Part shown: one piece after another, positions 52,167 to 60,602 of the stretch
Layout of the letters: every line of letters begins with the position of its first letter
Numbering within the stretch: the first letter of the stretch is position 1
NCBI GenBank assembly: GCA_947488305.1
Contig: CANKZM010000001.1
Location: 124,001-188,000 of the forward strand
DNA length: 64,000 bases
Reading direction: 5' to 3'
DNA from: an uncultured Roseobacter sp.
Lineage (GTDB): Bacteria > Pseudomonadota > Alphaproteobacteria > Rhodobacterales > Rhodobacteraceae
Position numbers and translations under genes: made by a program
The notes under the pieces: model-generated
The model's database searches: none
What the model saw: the letters and a program-made list of their open reading frames with translations, nothing else
Told to the model about the DNA's origin: nothing

Positions 52167-52639
52167 CGTGCCTGTCCCTGCATCAACCGCAGACCAGAGA
52201 CGACGCGGATCTGATAGGCAAGGAAGGCGACGAGTTCACACAGACGCACGATATCCGCGTCTGAGACGCCAGCAGCCTTCAGCTTTTCGATGTCTTCCGC
52301 CGCCACATGGCGTGGGTCCTGCGCGACCTTGTCGACGAAGGTGAGCACGTGACGTTTCCCTTGCGCCTCACCGGTCACCGCCGGATCTGCAATCTTTTCG
52401 TGATCGCCCGCACCCTCAAGATAATGTTCTGCCAGAACGCCATCACCGGCCAGGCGCGCGATCCTGGCGGCCAATGCCGCGCGAAAACTGTGGGGAAACG
52501 CGCCAAAATCCCGCGGTCGCAACACGGCCTGTTCTGCATCCTGTGTCATCGCAAAGATGTTTTCCCGCGCCCAAACCGCCGGTATACTGTCGGAGGTGGC
52601 CGAAGCCGCGCGCAAAGCCGTTGTCTCGAAAAGGTTCAT
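52163..52639 (-). CDS. CMD-domain protein (Avi_7170-like)
   Basis: A 158-residue protein with the CMD fold but without the CxxC pair of its neighbour: the redox region is absent and the FPHSFRAALAARIARLAGD helix is its clearest block. It ends ELVAFLAYQIRVVSGLRLMQG, typical of this group. Such proteins occur as a pair, catalytic and non-catalytic. Overlaps the flavoprotein gene by ATGA. Confidence 0.83.
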   Translation of the reverse strand: MNLFETTALRAASATSDSIPAVWARENIFAMTQDAEQAVLRPRDFGAFPHSFRAALAARIARLAGDGVLAEHYLEGAGDHEKIADPAVTGEAQGKRHVLTFVDKVAQDPRHVAAEDIEKLKAAGVSDADIVRLCELVAFLAYQIRVVSGLRLMQGQAR

Positions 52640-54108
52640 GCCACCTGACCTTCTTGCGAGGTCGCGCTTGTTTCAAGCTCCGTCGCCGTCCACTCATTCC
52701 CGAGAAGTTCGGGCTTGTCATAGTCCTTCATGCCTTGCCAGTGGGTCTCGATGTCTTCGCGGTAGAGCGTCGAGGCCAATGCACGCGCCAGCCATCCTGC
52801 GCCATCGCTGATCCCAGGAATATCGCCGCTGACCTTGCCCAGGCTGGCGGAGGCGCCGTAGTTGAAGCAGTAGACATTTTTAAGCCAAGGGGCTGTGCCC
52901 GGCGCCTTTTCGCGGAAGGTGAAATCTTCGTTCAAGTAAGGAAACCGACCCAGGTCGGCGGATTCTTCCTCTTGCGGAGGTGTGTAGACATCGCGCCAGA
53001 GTAAAATGTCGCCGGCTGTTTTGCCAAACTCCGTCCGGGCCATGGGGTCGATTACGAAACCCGTGCCCAGGATTACAAAATCCGCCAGATAACTGGTTCC
53101 ATCGGAGAAATGAATTTGCGCGCCGTCGCCCTGTTGCACGATGCGCGTTGTGGCTTTGCCAAAGTGAAAATACGCGTTGGGGTGCCGGCTCACCCGAAGC
53201 GTGGAGCCACGCGGTGACGGTGTTTGCGTCGCAAAGCTGTATTGCATGAACCGCCAGCGCCATTCATCCGGAAGATCGGCAAAACCGGCGGTAAACCCAA
53301 AGCTGCCGATGCCCATCATCTTGTTGATTGTCGGCATCTGTTTGCGCCGGACCAGATGGCGTACCTCCGCTGCCCCATGCTCCAAAGCCTCTGCGGCATT
53401 GTCCACTGCTGACGCGCCGACGCCGATCACGGCGACGCGTTTGCCTTTGAGAGCGGGGAAATCGATCTCATCTGCGCTATGGGCCCAGAGGTGATCTGGC
53501 AGATCACCAACGAAATCGGGGATGTTCGGCCCCCCCGTGCCGTCGCGGCCTGTCGCGAAGATGAGTTTTCTCGTCAAGATCGTGTCCGATCCCGCCCCGG
53601 AGACAGTCAACCGAAGTAAATCGCCTTCGGGCTCGACATGATCGACGGAGATGCCGTTTTCGATCGGAATGCTCAGCGTCTCCCGATACCAACGCAAATA
53701 ATCCATCCACATCGGGCGCGGAATTTTGTCCAAGGCGTCCCAGTCCTGCCTCCCAAACTGCGCGCGAAACCAGGCCTGAAACGTCAACGCGCCGTGGCCA
53801 AACGCCGGGCCCGTCAACTCTTTCGGAGAGCGGAGCGTTTCCATGCGGGCGTAGCTGAGCCAAGGGCCTTCCCGCCCCTTCGCCTCGCGGTCAAGCACCC
53901 GGACATTGTGCATGCCACCGGTCTTCAATGCCAACCAGGCTACCATGCCACACATCCCACCACCGATGATGACGATGTCTGTCACACCCGCGCGCTGCAG
54001 CACCCAATCCTTTCCCGGATAACACAGATGCTGCAGGTCTTCGGCTATTCTGGTTTCAAGTGCCGGCAGACCCTGGCCATCGATCAACACCGGATTTTTT
54101 AATGTCAT
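52636..54108 (-). CDS. FAD/NAD(P)-binding flavoprotein monooxygenase
   Basis: A 490-residue flavoprotein. FAD motif GGGMCG at about 49-54 (VIIGGGMCGMVAW), and a second nucleotide motif VIGVGASAVDNAAEA at about 218-232, the arrangement of flavin monooxygenases and Baeyer-Villiger-type enzymes. The typical FxGxxxHxxxW signature of Baeyer-Villiger enzymes is not seen. ATGA overlap with the CMD gene, 37 bases after the MFS gene. It may oxygenate the amine or opine taken up. Confidence 0.9.
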   Translation of the reverse strand: MTLKNPVLIDGQGLPALETRIAEDLQHLCYPGKDWVLQRAGVTDIVIIGGGMCGMVAWLALKTGGMHNVRVLDREAKGREGPWLSYARMETLRSPKELTGPAFGHGALTFQAWFRAQFGRQDWDALDKIPRPMWMDYLRWYRETLSIPIENGISVDHVEPEGDLLRLTVSGAGSDTILTRKLIFATGRDGTGGPNIPDFVGDLPDHLWAHSADEIDFPALKGKRVAVIGVGASAVDNAAEALEHGAAEVRHLVRRKQMPTINKMMGIGSFGFTAGFADLPDEWRWRFMQYSFATQTPSPRGSTLRVSRHPNAYFHFGKATTRIVQQGDGAQIHFSDGTSYLADFVILGTGFVIDPMARTEFGKTAGDILLWRDVYTPPQEEESADLGRFPYLNEDFTFREKAPGTAPWLKNVYCFNYGASASLGKVSGDIPGISDGAGWLARALASTLYREDIETHWQGMKDYDKPELLGNEWTATELETSATSQEGQVA

Positions 54109-54145
54109 AGGTTACCTTACCAATGGCTTTCGAGAGTGTTCAACA

Positions 54146-55486
54146 TCAAATCGACTTGCCGCTCCAAGTCGGATGCAGGTCGTCTATATGGTAGGCGTGA
54201 ACGTGAATGTGTCGCTGCCCTTTGGCCGGGATTTCGCTGAGGTGGGGGTGATCGTCTGGCAAGTCAGGGTGTGCATGTGGACGTTCCAATGGATCTTCGG
54301 CCGGCCAAACCCACATGGCAAGAACAGCCACGATCGCGCTTGTGCCCGCCAGAATGAGCAAAGCCATTTCCAACGAGAGGACACTCGCGAGCCAACCCGC
54401 AAGAGGGTAGGCCACTAACCAACCGGCGTGGCTGAGCGAGAACTGCGCCGCAAAGACCGATGCTCTGTCACGTTGTTCTGCCGAACGGGTGACGACCAAA
54501 CCTCCCGGCGTCAAAACCAGGGAGGACGTGACACCGAAGCCAATCCAGACGGCCGCCAGCACAGGCAGTGCTGGCGACGTCAGGACAGCGAAACCGGCGC
54601 AAATGGCGGCAAACCCCAAGCTGCCACATGCAATTGCACTGCGTTCACTGAACACCCGGAGGATTGAGGGCATGGCCAATGCGCCGATCATGGCGCCGAG
54701 CCCGTAGAAGGCCATGAGAATGGGGAAGTATTGCTCTGCGTCCCCCAATCGAACACCTGCGTAGACGACGGTGTTTACCAGAACCCAGGCCATTGCCAGC
54801 GAAAGTGACAGGTTCAACAGGAACAACCCGCGCAGTCGGGGGGTCTGCCGGTAAATCCACAGGCCTCGTCCTGCGCGTCGTAGGAAGGGTCCTTTGCTGT
54901 CTGGTTGTGCGGCGGCGGGAAAACGGGTGATCAGCAGCGCAATCACTGACCCCACAAAGGCGAGCGCGGCTGCAAGAAAAAGGGTCTCACTGCTGATGAC
55001 ATTCAGCAGCGCCGCCGCAATCACCGGGCTGAGAACTGCTTCCAGCGTGTAGGCGACACGCGACCACGATAGGGCCTTGGTATAGGTCGCTTCTTTGGGA
55101 AGGATGTCCGGGATTGCCGACTGGAAAAGGGGGGTGAATCCCGCTGCCAGAACAAAAAATGCAAAGGCCAGGATGCCGATGTGCCAAGTCTGCGAAGCGA
55201 GCGCCATGGGCACCAACAAGAGCATACGACCCAGGTCGAGCACGACCATAGCGCGCTTGCGCGGGACGGCCGAGAGTGCTGTCTCGGCCAAGGGGGCACA
55301 AAACACGTAAGCAACCATCTTGAGCGCAAAAAGGAGGCCCAGTATTTGCCCCCCGGCAGCCGCGCCGCCAATCCGGTAGGCGGCCAGCGACAAGGCCACT
55401 GTCAGCAAGCCAACCCCCACCAAAGAGCAGATCTGTGCTGCAAAAAGCCTACGGAAAGATGTGTTGGACAGGGGGCTCTCGCTCAT
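54146..55486 (-). CDS. MFS transporter
   Basis: A 446-residue inner-membrane protein with about 12 hydrophobic segments. The C-terminal tail (HAHPDLPDDHPHLSEIPAKG and HIHVHAYHIDD) is rich in His and Asp, which could bind metal. 178 bases separate it from the SDR gene upstream, so it may have its own promoter. Specificity is unknown. Confidence 0.9.
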   Translation of the reverse strand: MSESPLSNTSFRRLFAAQICSLVGVGLLTVALSLAAYRIGGAAAGGQILGLLFALKMVAYVFCAPLAETALSAVPRKRAMVVLDLGRMLLLVPMALASQTWHIGILAFAFFVLAAGFTPLFQSAIPDILPKEATYTKALSWSRVAYTLEAVLSPVIAAALLNVISSETLFLAAALAFVGSVIALLITRFPAAAQPDSKGPFLRRAGRGLWIYRQTPRLRGLFLLNLSLSLAMAWVLVNTVVYAGVRLGDAEQYFPILMAFYGLGAMIGALAMPSILRVFSERSAIACGSLGFAAICAGFAVLTSPALPVLAAVWIGFGVTSSLVLTPGGLVVTRSAEQRDRASVFAAQFSLSHAGWLVAYPLAGWLASVLSLEMALLILAGTSAIVAVLAMWVWPAEDPLERPHAHPDLPDDHPHLSEIPAKGQRHIHVHAYHIDDLHPTWSGKSI

Positions 55487-55664
55487 GACTGAAGGCCTTT
55501 GTCGCCAAAGAGCGACGAGATGGCCCCACTGACAAGTTGACGTGCAATCGAAGGACCCGGACCGCGCCTGTTCTCGCGACAGCGTTTCCGCAGCAGCGGT
55601 GCAACGTTTTCTGGTCCACGGTGGTGCATCTGCAGCGGGGAAACCCTCCTCCCTGGGTTAGTTG

Positions 55665-56426
55665 TTATACTTGAACGCCTTTCGTCAACGCGCCGTCGAT
55701 CACCAGATTTGTCCCGGTTGTGAATCCTGACGCCGGGCTGGCCAGAAACACGACGCCGCGGGCGATTTCATAGGGCCCAGCCATGCGGCCCATTGGATTC
55801 AGGCTCATCGCTTCTGCAAACAGATCTGGCATATTGTTTTCGATGTTGTGCCAGATTCCGCCCTCAAAATACGTATTCCCGGGAGAGACGGTGTTGGCGC
55901 GAATGTGTTTCGGCGCCAATTTCACAGCCTGGCCTTGAGCGTAGTGCACGAGTGCCGCCTTGAACGCCCCATAAGCAGGGCCTGTGAAGTCGATTTCACG
56001 CCCTGAAACAGACGAAACCAGGGTAATCGACGCCGCATCCGATGCTTCAAGGTAGGGCATGGCCGCATTGACCAAACGTACCGAATGCATCAGGTCAACG
56101 TCGAAGCCTGCTTGCCACGCCTCTTCGTCATCTGTCACTGCAAGGGCCGAGACATTTGCCACGACAATATCGATCCCGCCCAAAGCGTCTGCCGACGCCT
56201 TTACCCAGTCTTCCAGTGCGGCCTTGTCAGCCACATCGACGGCGGCTCCAAAGCCTTTCACCCCTTTTGCCTTCAAGGCTTCGACTGTTTGATCAACCGC
56301 CGCCGCATTGCGAGCGCAGACAGCGACATCTGCCCCTTCCGAAGCGAAGACTTCGGCGCAACTGCGTCCGATGCCCTTTGTTGCACCGGTGATCAAAACG
56401 CGGCGTCCTTTTAATCCCAAATCCAT
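55665..56426 (-). CDS. Short-chain dehydrogenase/reductase
   Basis: A 253-residue NAD(P)-dependent oxidoreductase: cofactor motif TGATKGIG, the NNAG position reads NVSA, catalytic Ser in LVSSVSG, and Tyr-x-x-x-Lys in PAYGAFKAAL. The C-terminal GFTTGTNLVIDGALTKGVQV is typical of the classical family. It follows the formamidase gene by 12 bases. Confidence 0.93.
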   Translation of the reverse strand: MDLGLKGRRVLITGATKGIGRSCAEVFASEGADVAVCARNAAAVDQTVEALKAKGVKGFGAAVDVADKAALEDWVKASADALGGIDIVVANVSALAVTDDEEAWQAGFDVDLMHSVRLVNAAMPYLEASDAASITLVSSVSGREIDFTGPAYGAFKAALVHYAQGQAVKLAPKHIRANTVSPGNTYFEGGIWHNIENNMPDLFAEAMSLNPMGRMAGPYEIARGVVFLASPASGFTTGTNLVIDGALTKGVQV

Positions 56427-56438
56427 GTCTGTTCCCCC

Positions 56439-57422
56439 TCAGGTCAGGTATTCTTTGCGCATGGATGCGCCCAATGTGTATTTTGGATCGACCATATTGC
56501 CGACACGCATTTTGCCAGCTTGCGTCGCGAGAAAATACGCCTCGCTTTCTTCAAATCCGTAGTCGTCGACCATCCAGCGCACGAGGTCGCGGTAGGCCAT
56601 GCGGGCGGCATCCTCCATCGGACGGGCCGAGCCTACGGACATGATGAATTCTTCGGTTTCCAACCGAACGCCCGGAATAGACCAGCCTTTGATCAGGTCG
56701 ATATGCAATACGACCGTCGCAGGGATTTCTACCGCAACGCCACACAACTCGCCATCGCCCTGTCGTCCATGGCAATCGCCAACAAAGAAATGGGCGTCCT
56801 CCCGGTGGACCGGGAAATAAATCACTGACCCGGGCGCAACATCCGGCAAGTCCATGTTGCCGCCCCAATAGTCCGGTTGAAGCGATGAAACTGCTTCGAT
56901 CTCGGGGCTGACCCCCATGGTACCGATAAAGGGTTCAAACGGCAGGGTGATCCGGTCTGAAAACTTCACGCCTGCTTCGGTCACCTCCATTTTCTTGACG
57001 CGCTCGGGCAGCCCTTGGTTCAGCATGAGGTTTGCATCCGCCACCAAGGCGCCAAAGCTGGGGATGAGAGCTGTCGTTCCGGCTGGCTGCGGACCGCGAG
57101 GCAACACGCTATGTATGTGTACCGCCAGCACGTCGCCCTTTTGCGCGCCTTCCACAGCGATCGGACCATTCTGTGGATTGACAAACGGCATGTTCAGCAC
57201 TTCTGAAGGCAGATTGTTCTCGGTCTTGATGACCCCACCAAACGCATCCAGCGTTTCCACCTCCACCACATCTCCGGGCGCGATGCGGAGCACCGGATCA
57301 GCGTATGGTCCGTACACGTAATGAAACGTACCTTGCTCGTCTTCGCTCAATCGGTGCCTATCGCCAATCTGTCCTTTGCTGACAGCTTTTTGGCCCATGA
57401 TAGAGTGAGGTATCCATGACAT
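56439..57422 (-). CDS. Acetamidase/formamidase-family amidohydrolase
   Basis: A 327-residue enzyme of the FmdA/AmdA family, hydrolysing a small amide to acid and ammonia. Family blocks are PGDVVEVETLDAFGG, NGPIAVEGAQKGDVLAVHIH and HFFVGDCHGRQGDGELCGVAVE, which holds the metal-site residues. It ends with VGNMVDPKYTLGASMRK. It is 138 bases downstream of the glutamine-synthetase-like gene. Confidence 0.93.
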   Translation of the reverse strand: MSWIPHSIMGQKAVSKGQIGDRHRLSEDEQGTFHYVYGPYADPVLRIAPGDVVEVETLDAFGGVIKTENNLPSEVLNMPFVNPQNGPIAVEGAQKGDVLAVHIHSVLPRGPQPAGTTALIPSFGALVADANLMLNQGLPERVKKMEVTEAGVKFSDRITLPFEPFIGTMGVSPEIEAVSSLQPDYWGGNMDLPDVAPGSVIYFPVHREDAHFFVGDCHGRQGDGELCGVAVEIPATVVLHIDLIKGWSIPGVRLETEEFIMSVGSARPMEDAARMAYRDLVRWMVDDYGFEESEAYFLATQAGKMRVGNMVDPKYTLGASMRKEYLT

Positions 57423-57560
57423 GTGACGAAACTCCGTTTGCTATCGAGGTATAAAAACGACCTAGCCCGGAAGGGAAGCAAGGCGAGAGACGGGCAAGAT
57501 CAGGTTGAAGTCCGGGTTTTACATTCTCCCTTCGCAGGACGATCTCTCAATGAAAAATCA

Positions 57561-58871
57561 TTAATAAGTGGCTTCATAGGCCGCACAACGTGTGGGAACA
57601 TCCATATCCGCGACATGGGCCATTTCCGCCTTTTTATGAGCGACGTAGACATCTGCAAATGGTTCCGGGAACCACTGCCTAGCGACAGGTTGAGCGGCAA
57701 AGGCATCCAGTGCGGTCTGGAGCGTTTCAGGAAGGCGGACAAATCCTCTGGCCTGAAGCGCCTCCGGGCTGAGCAGCGACAGGTCTTCTTCCGTCGGTGC
57801 ACCCGCAGAAAGCCCATCCTCTATGCCTTGAGTCCCCGCGTGCACAATCGCTGCCAGGGCGAGGTAAGGGGAAGCAGCAGCATCTGCGGCGCGATATTCG
57901 ATGTTGAATTGCTGCGCGACAGAGGCCGGGTCCTTGGCAGTGACAGGGCAGACCCTCAGGGACGCTTCACGATCTCGAAATCCGAGATTGTTGTAGGCCG
58001 CCGACCACCTGTGCGGAGTAAGCCGCTCATAAGAGACGACCGAAGGCGCTGTTAATGCCAGGATATCGGGCAGGTATTTCAAGACACCCCCGGCAAAGGC
58101 GTCTGTGAGCTTGGACATGCCGCAATTCCCGTTGGGATCATACGTCACCGGATCACTGTCGTTATCGACAAAGCTCATGTGAATATGCACGCCATTGCCG
58201 ACGCTAGCGATGTCGCGGATAGGGGTAAAGGTCGCGGTTTCTCCCAAAGAGCGAGCGGCAGATCGCGTCAGTTCCCGAAGGATAACGGCGTCATCTGCGG
58301 AGCGGATGCCTTTCGATGGGCCAACAACGACCTCGTATTGATTGGGCCCGTATTCCTTCATGATACTGTCAGGCTTTAACCCTGCCGTTTCCAATGCGGC
58401 CATCAGGGTTTCACATAATGCGCGTTGCAGCTCGAAGCCCTCGCGCCCATATGCCTGATTGTCGAGCGCTGGGGGAGATCTGAGCTGAAACTCATGTTCA
58501 AAAGCGCTGATCAGATGGACACCTGCCACGTCATGCAATCTCTTGAGAGCCTGCTTTAGAATGGACCGCATGCAAAGTTCCCAAGGCGTGCCGTCCAGCT
58601 TTGTGATGTCGCCGAGAATGAAGTGCTCCCTTGTGCCGTTGCCAAAGGTGACGTCGGCCCCGGCTTGCGCATCGGGGATCAAAAGCAAATCGCCCAAGGC
58701 ACCGAATGGGCTTTCTGCGATGCTGTCAAAGCAGGTGATCTGGACGTTGGTTGGCGTCCATCCCACCCCGCGCTGCAATCGCTTTTCCAGCTGTTCCGCA
58801 GGGAACGCCTTGCCGCGCACCTTCCCGGCAATATCACTGGTGGCGGCAAAAATCAGGTGTTTGGGGGTCAT
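57561..58871 (-). CDS. Glutamine-synthetase-like ligase (GlnA/PuuA type)
   Basis: A 436-residue ATP-dependent ligase of the glutamine synthetase fold. Landmarks are EHEFQL and NQYEVVVGPSKG (metal-site Glu), VGNGVHIHMSF, and SYERLTPHRWSAAYNNLGFRD. Clear differences from true GlnA (which would have NGSGMHTHQSL-like and YKRLVP) point to a gamma-glutamyl-amine ligase such as PuuA or a gamma-glutamylanilide-type enzyme. The start at 58871 overlaps the RpiR stop as ATGA; the frame runs on to 59123 without support. Confidence 0.9.
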   Translation of the reverse strand: MTPKHLIFAATSDIAGKVRGKAFPAEQLEKRLQRGVGWTPTNVQITCFDSIAESPFGALGDLLLIPDAQAGADVTFGNGTREHFILGDITKLDGTPWELCMRSILKQALKRLHDVAGVHLISAFEHEFQLRSPPALDNQAYGREGFELQRALCETLMAALETAGLKPDSIMKEYGPNQYEVVVGPSKGIRSADDAVILRELTRSAARSLGETATFTPIRDIASVGNGVHIHMSFVDNDSDPVTYDPNGNCGMSKLTDAFAGGVLKYLPDILALTAPSVVSYERLTPHRWSAAYNNLGFRDREASLRVCPVTAKDPASVAQQFNIEYRAADAAASPYLALAAIVHAGTQGIEDGLSAGAPTEEDLSLLSPEALQARGFVRLPETLQTALDAFAAQPVARQWFPEPFADVYVAHKKAEMAHVADMDVPTRCAAYEATY

Positions 58872-59716
58872 GTCTGGCGATCCTTTGGTGAGATTCTGAG
58901 CGCATCCCAGGCTTCCATGCGGGAGCGTGTCTTTTCCCAATTGTGTTCGGCAATACGAGTGACAATCGCCTCTGTAACAGCAAGGGCTGCCGAATAAGTA
59001 TCCCAAAGGGTGCCGCTGTCGATCGGCACGGGCAGCACTTCGCGAGCGTGTTTCGAGATTGGCGAGATCCATTTGTCTGTCATCAACACAATGCGCGCAT
59101 TTCGGGTCTGTGCGGCTTTGCAAGCCAGCTGTTCCAGCAAAGGATCATAGCGGCGAAAATCGACAAGATAGAGGATGTCGCCCTGCCGCATGCGCAGCAA
59201 GTAGTCGGGCCATTCCTCCACATTGTTCGGCAATTGAAAGACGTCCTTGCGGATCAATTGCAAATGGAAGGTCAGGTGTTTGGCGATTGTATCACTGATC
59301 CGTCCGCCCAGAACATAGATGCGGCGTTTCGGGTCAGTCAGTAGCGTGCAAATCTGGAGGAACTGATCCTCGGTAATAGCATCCGCTGCAATGGCCATTT
59401 GCGACGTTGATTTCGCAATGAAATCCTTCAGAAAGCTTCCTTCTACCCGCCGGTCGGGCGCGTGCAGATCAATAGGTGAACGCATGCCCTCTTTGAGCTC
59501 CGAGATCAGTTCGCGCTGAAATTCCTGATACCCCTCAAGCCCGATCTTGGTCACGAAACGGGAGATGGACGGGGCGGAAACTTCAGAGTGCTTTGCAAGC
59601 TCGTGAATAGGCGACAGTCCTGCGAAGGGATAGTCTGACAGGATTGCAGCGGCGAGCTTTCGCTCGCCGGTCGTCAGATTTTCTGCGGCTTTTTCAATAC
59701 GATCGCGGATCATCAT
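58868..59716 (-). CDS. MurR/RpiR-family transcriptional regulator
   Basis: A 282-residue regulator. The N-terminal HTH (about 1-75, HELAKHSEVSAPSISRFVTKIG) is followed by a SIS sugar-phosphate-binding domain (about 110-250, RRIYVLGGRISDTIAKHL). Two ATGs at 59716 and 59713 are the likely starts; the frame reaches a TTG at 59746. It probably binds the perfect palindrome at 59776-59798 and controls both the GS-led operon and the divergent Liv operon. Confidence 0.9.
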   Translation of the reverse strand: MMIRDRIEKAAENLTTGERKLAAAILSDYPFAGLSPIHELAKHSEVSAPSISRFVTKIGLEGYQEFQRELISELKEGMRSPIDLHAPDRRVEGSFLKDFIAKSTSQMAIAADAITEDQFLQICTLLTDPKRRIYVLGGRISDTIAKHLTFHLQLIRKDVFQLPNNVEEWPDYLLRMRQGDILYLVDFRRYDPLLEQLACKAAQTRNARIVLMTDKWISPISKHAREVLPVPIDSGTLWDTYSAALAVTEAIVTRIAEHNWEKTRSRMEAWDALRISPKDRQT

Positions 59717-59775
59717 GGGGCAGGGGAGTGCCTCTCTTTTCAGCAAGGTTCTTCGAATTATAATTTCACGTCAAC

Positions 59776-59798
59776 AATTTTCATTGACAATGAAAATT
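59776..59798. promoter_or_regulatory. Perfect 23-bp palindrome, probable RpiR operator
   Basis: Arm AATTTTCATTG is matched exactly by its complement around one central A. It lies in the 196-base gap between the RpiR and isochorismatase genes. A TTGACA -35-like hexamer (59784-59789, + strand) overlaps it. A self-complementary AATTATAATT at 59756-59765 could give a -10 for either strand. The TTTTCATTG half-site is of the kind expected for RpiR proteins. Confidence 0.65.
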
Positions 59799-59912
59799 TA
59801 GTTTCGTTTGCTTTACGCAGGGTGAAGAGACGCCGGGGGGTCGTCTGTGCTGCGGGGGACCGTTTCTCAAGCGGCGTTTATTTTATGCCAGCGCAAACTT
59901 GAAAGTGACCAA

Positions 59913-60575
59913 ATGATTGCCGACGTCGACAAAACCCTTACGCGTGAAGTGGCTCTGGTTCCGGAACAATCGGCACTACTCTTCATTGACGTGCAGAACT
60001 TCAGCGCAAAGCGTGAGGGGGCAGAATTCAATCACCTGTCAGATGCCGAGTTCGAAGAAACCTATGGGTGGTTTTTTTCCGAACTCTACGACCGCGTTGT
60101 ACCAAACATGCAGGCCATGCAGACGGGGTGTCGGGAGGCGGGCGTCGAAGTCATGTATACGACGATTGAGAGCCTGACCCTCGATGGTCGTGATCGTAGC
60201 CTCGACTACAAGATTACCGGTTTCAACGTGCCAAAAGGGTCTTGGGACGGAAAAGTGATTGATGAGATCGCGGCCGGCACGGACGAGATCATCCTTCCCA
60301 AAACCTCGTCTTCGGTCTTTGTGTCCACACATATCGATTACATTTTGCGCAATTTGGGCGTCAGGCAGTTGGTGCTTTGCGGGTTGATCACGGATCAATG
60401 CGTGGAAAGCGCGATCAGAGATGCATGTGATCTGGGGTATCTGGTCACGCAAGTCACGGATGCTTGTCTGACCTATTCCATGGATCGCCATGAAACGTCT
60501 TTGCGCGCGATCAAAGGGTATTGTCGTCAGGTCACGACTCAGCAATTGCTGGACGAGTTGTCACGTGGCCCGTGA
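59913..60575 (+). CDS. Isochorismatase-like cysteine hydrolase (amidase)
   Basis: A 220-residue hydrolase. The catalytic triad is visible: Asp26 in LLFIDVQNF, Lys130 in ILPKTSSS, and Cys163 in LITDQCVES. The cis-peptide region is GLITDQCV. Relatives include biuret and ureidoacrylate amidohydrolases, N-carbamoylsarcosine amidase and nicotinamidase. The start at 59913 (MIADVDKT) is preferred; the frame is open to 59847. It is 27 bases before the LivMG gene. Confidence 0.92.
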   Translation: MIADVDKTLTREVALVPEQSALLFIDVQNFSAKREGAEFNHLSDAEFEETYGWFFSELYDRVVPNMQAMQTGCREAGVEVMYTTIESLTLDGRDRSLDYKITGFNVPKGSWDGKVIDEIAAGTDEIILPKTSSSVFVSTHIDYILRNLGVRQLVLCGLITDQCVESAIRDACDLGYLVTQVTDACLTYSMDRHETSLRAIKGYCRQVTTQQLLDELSRGP

Positions 60576-60602
60576 AACGGCACATCAAAGCTGGTGTGCA
60601 AG

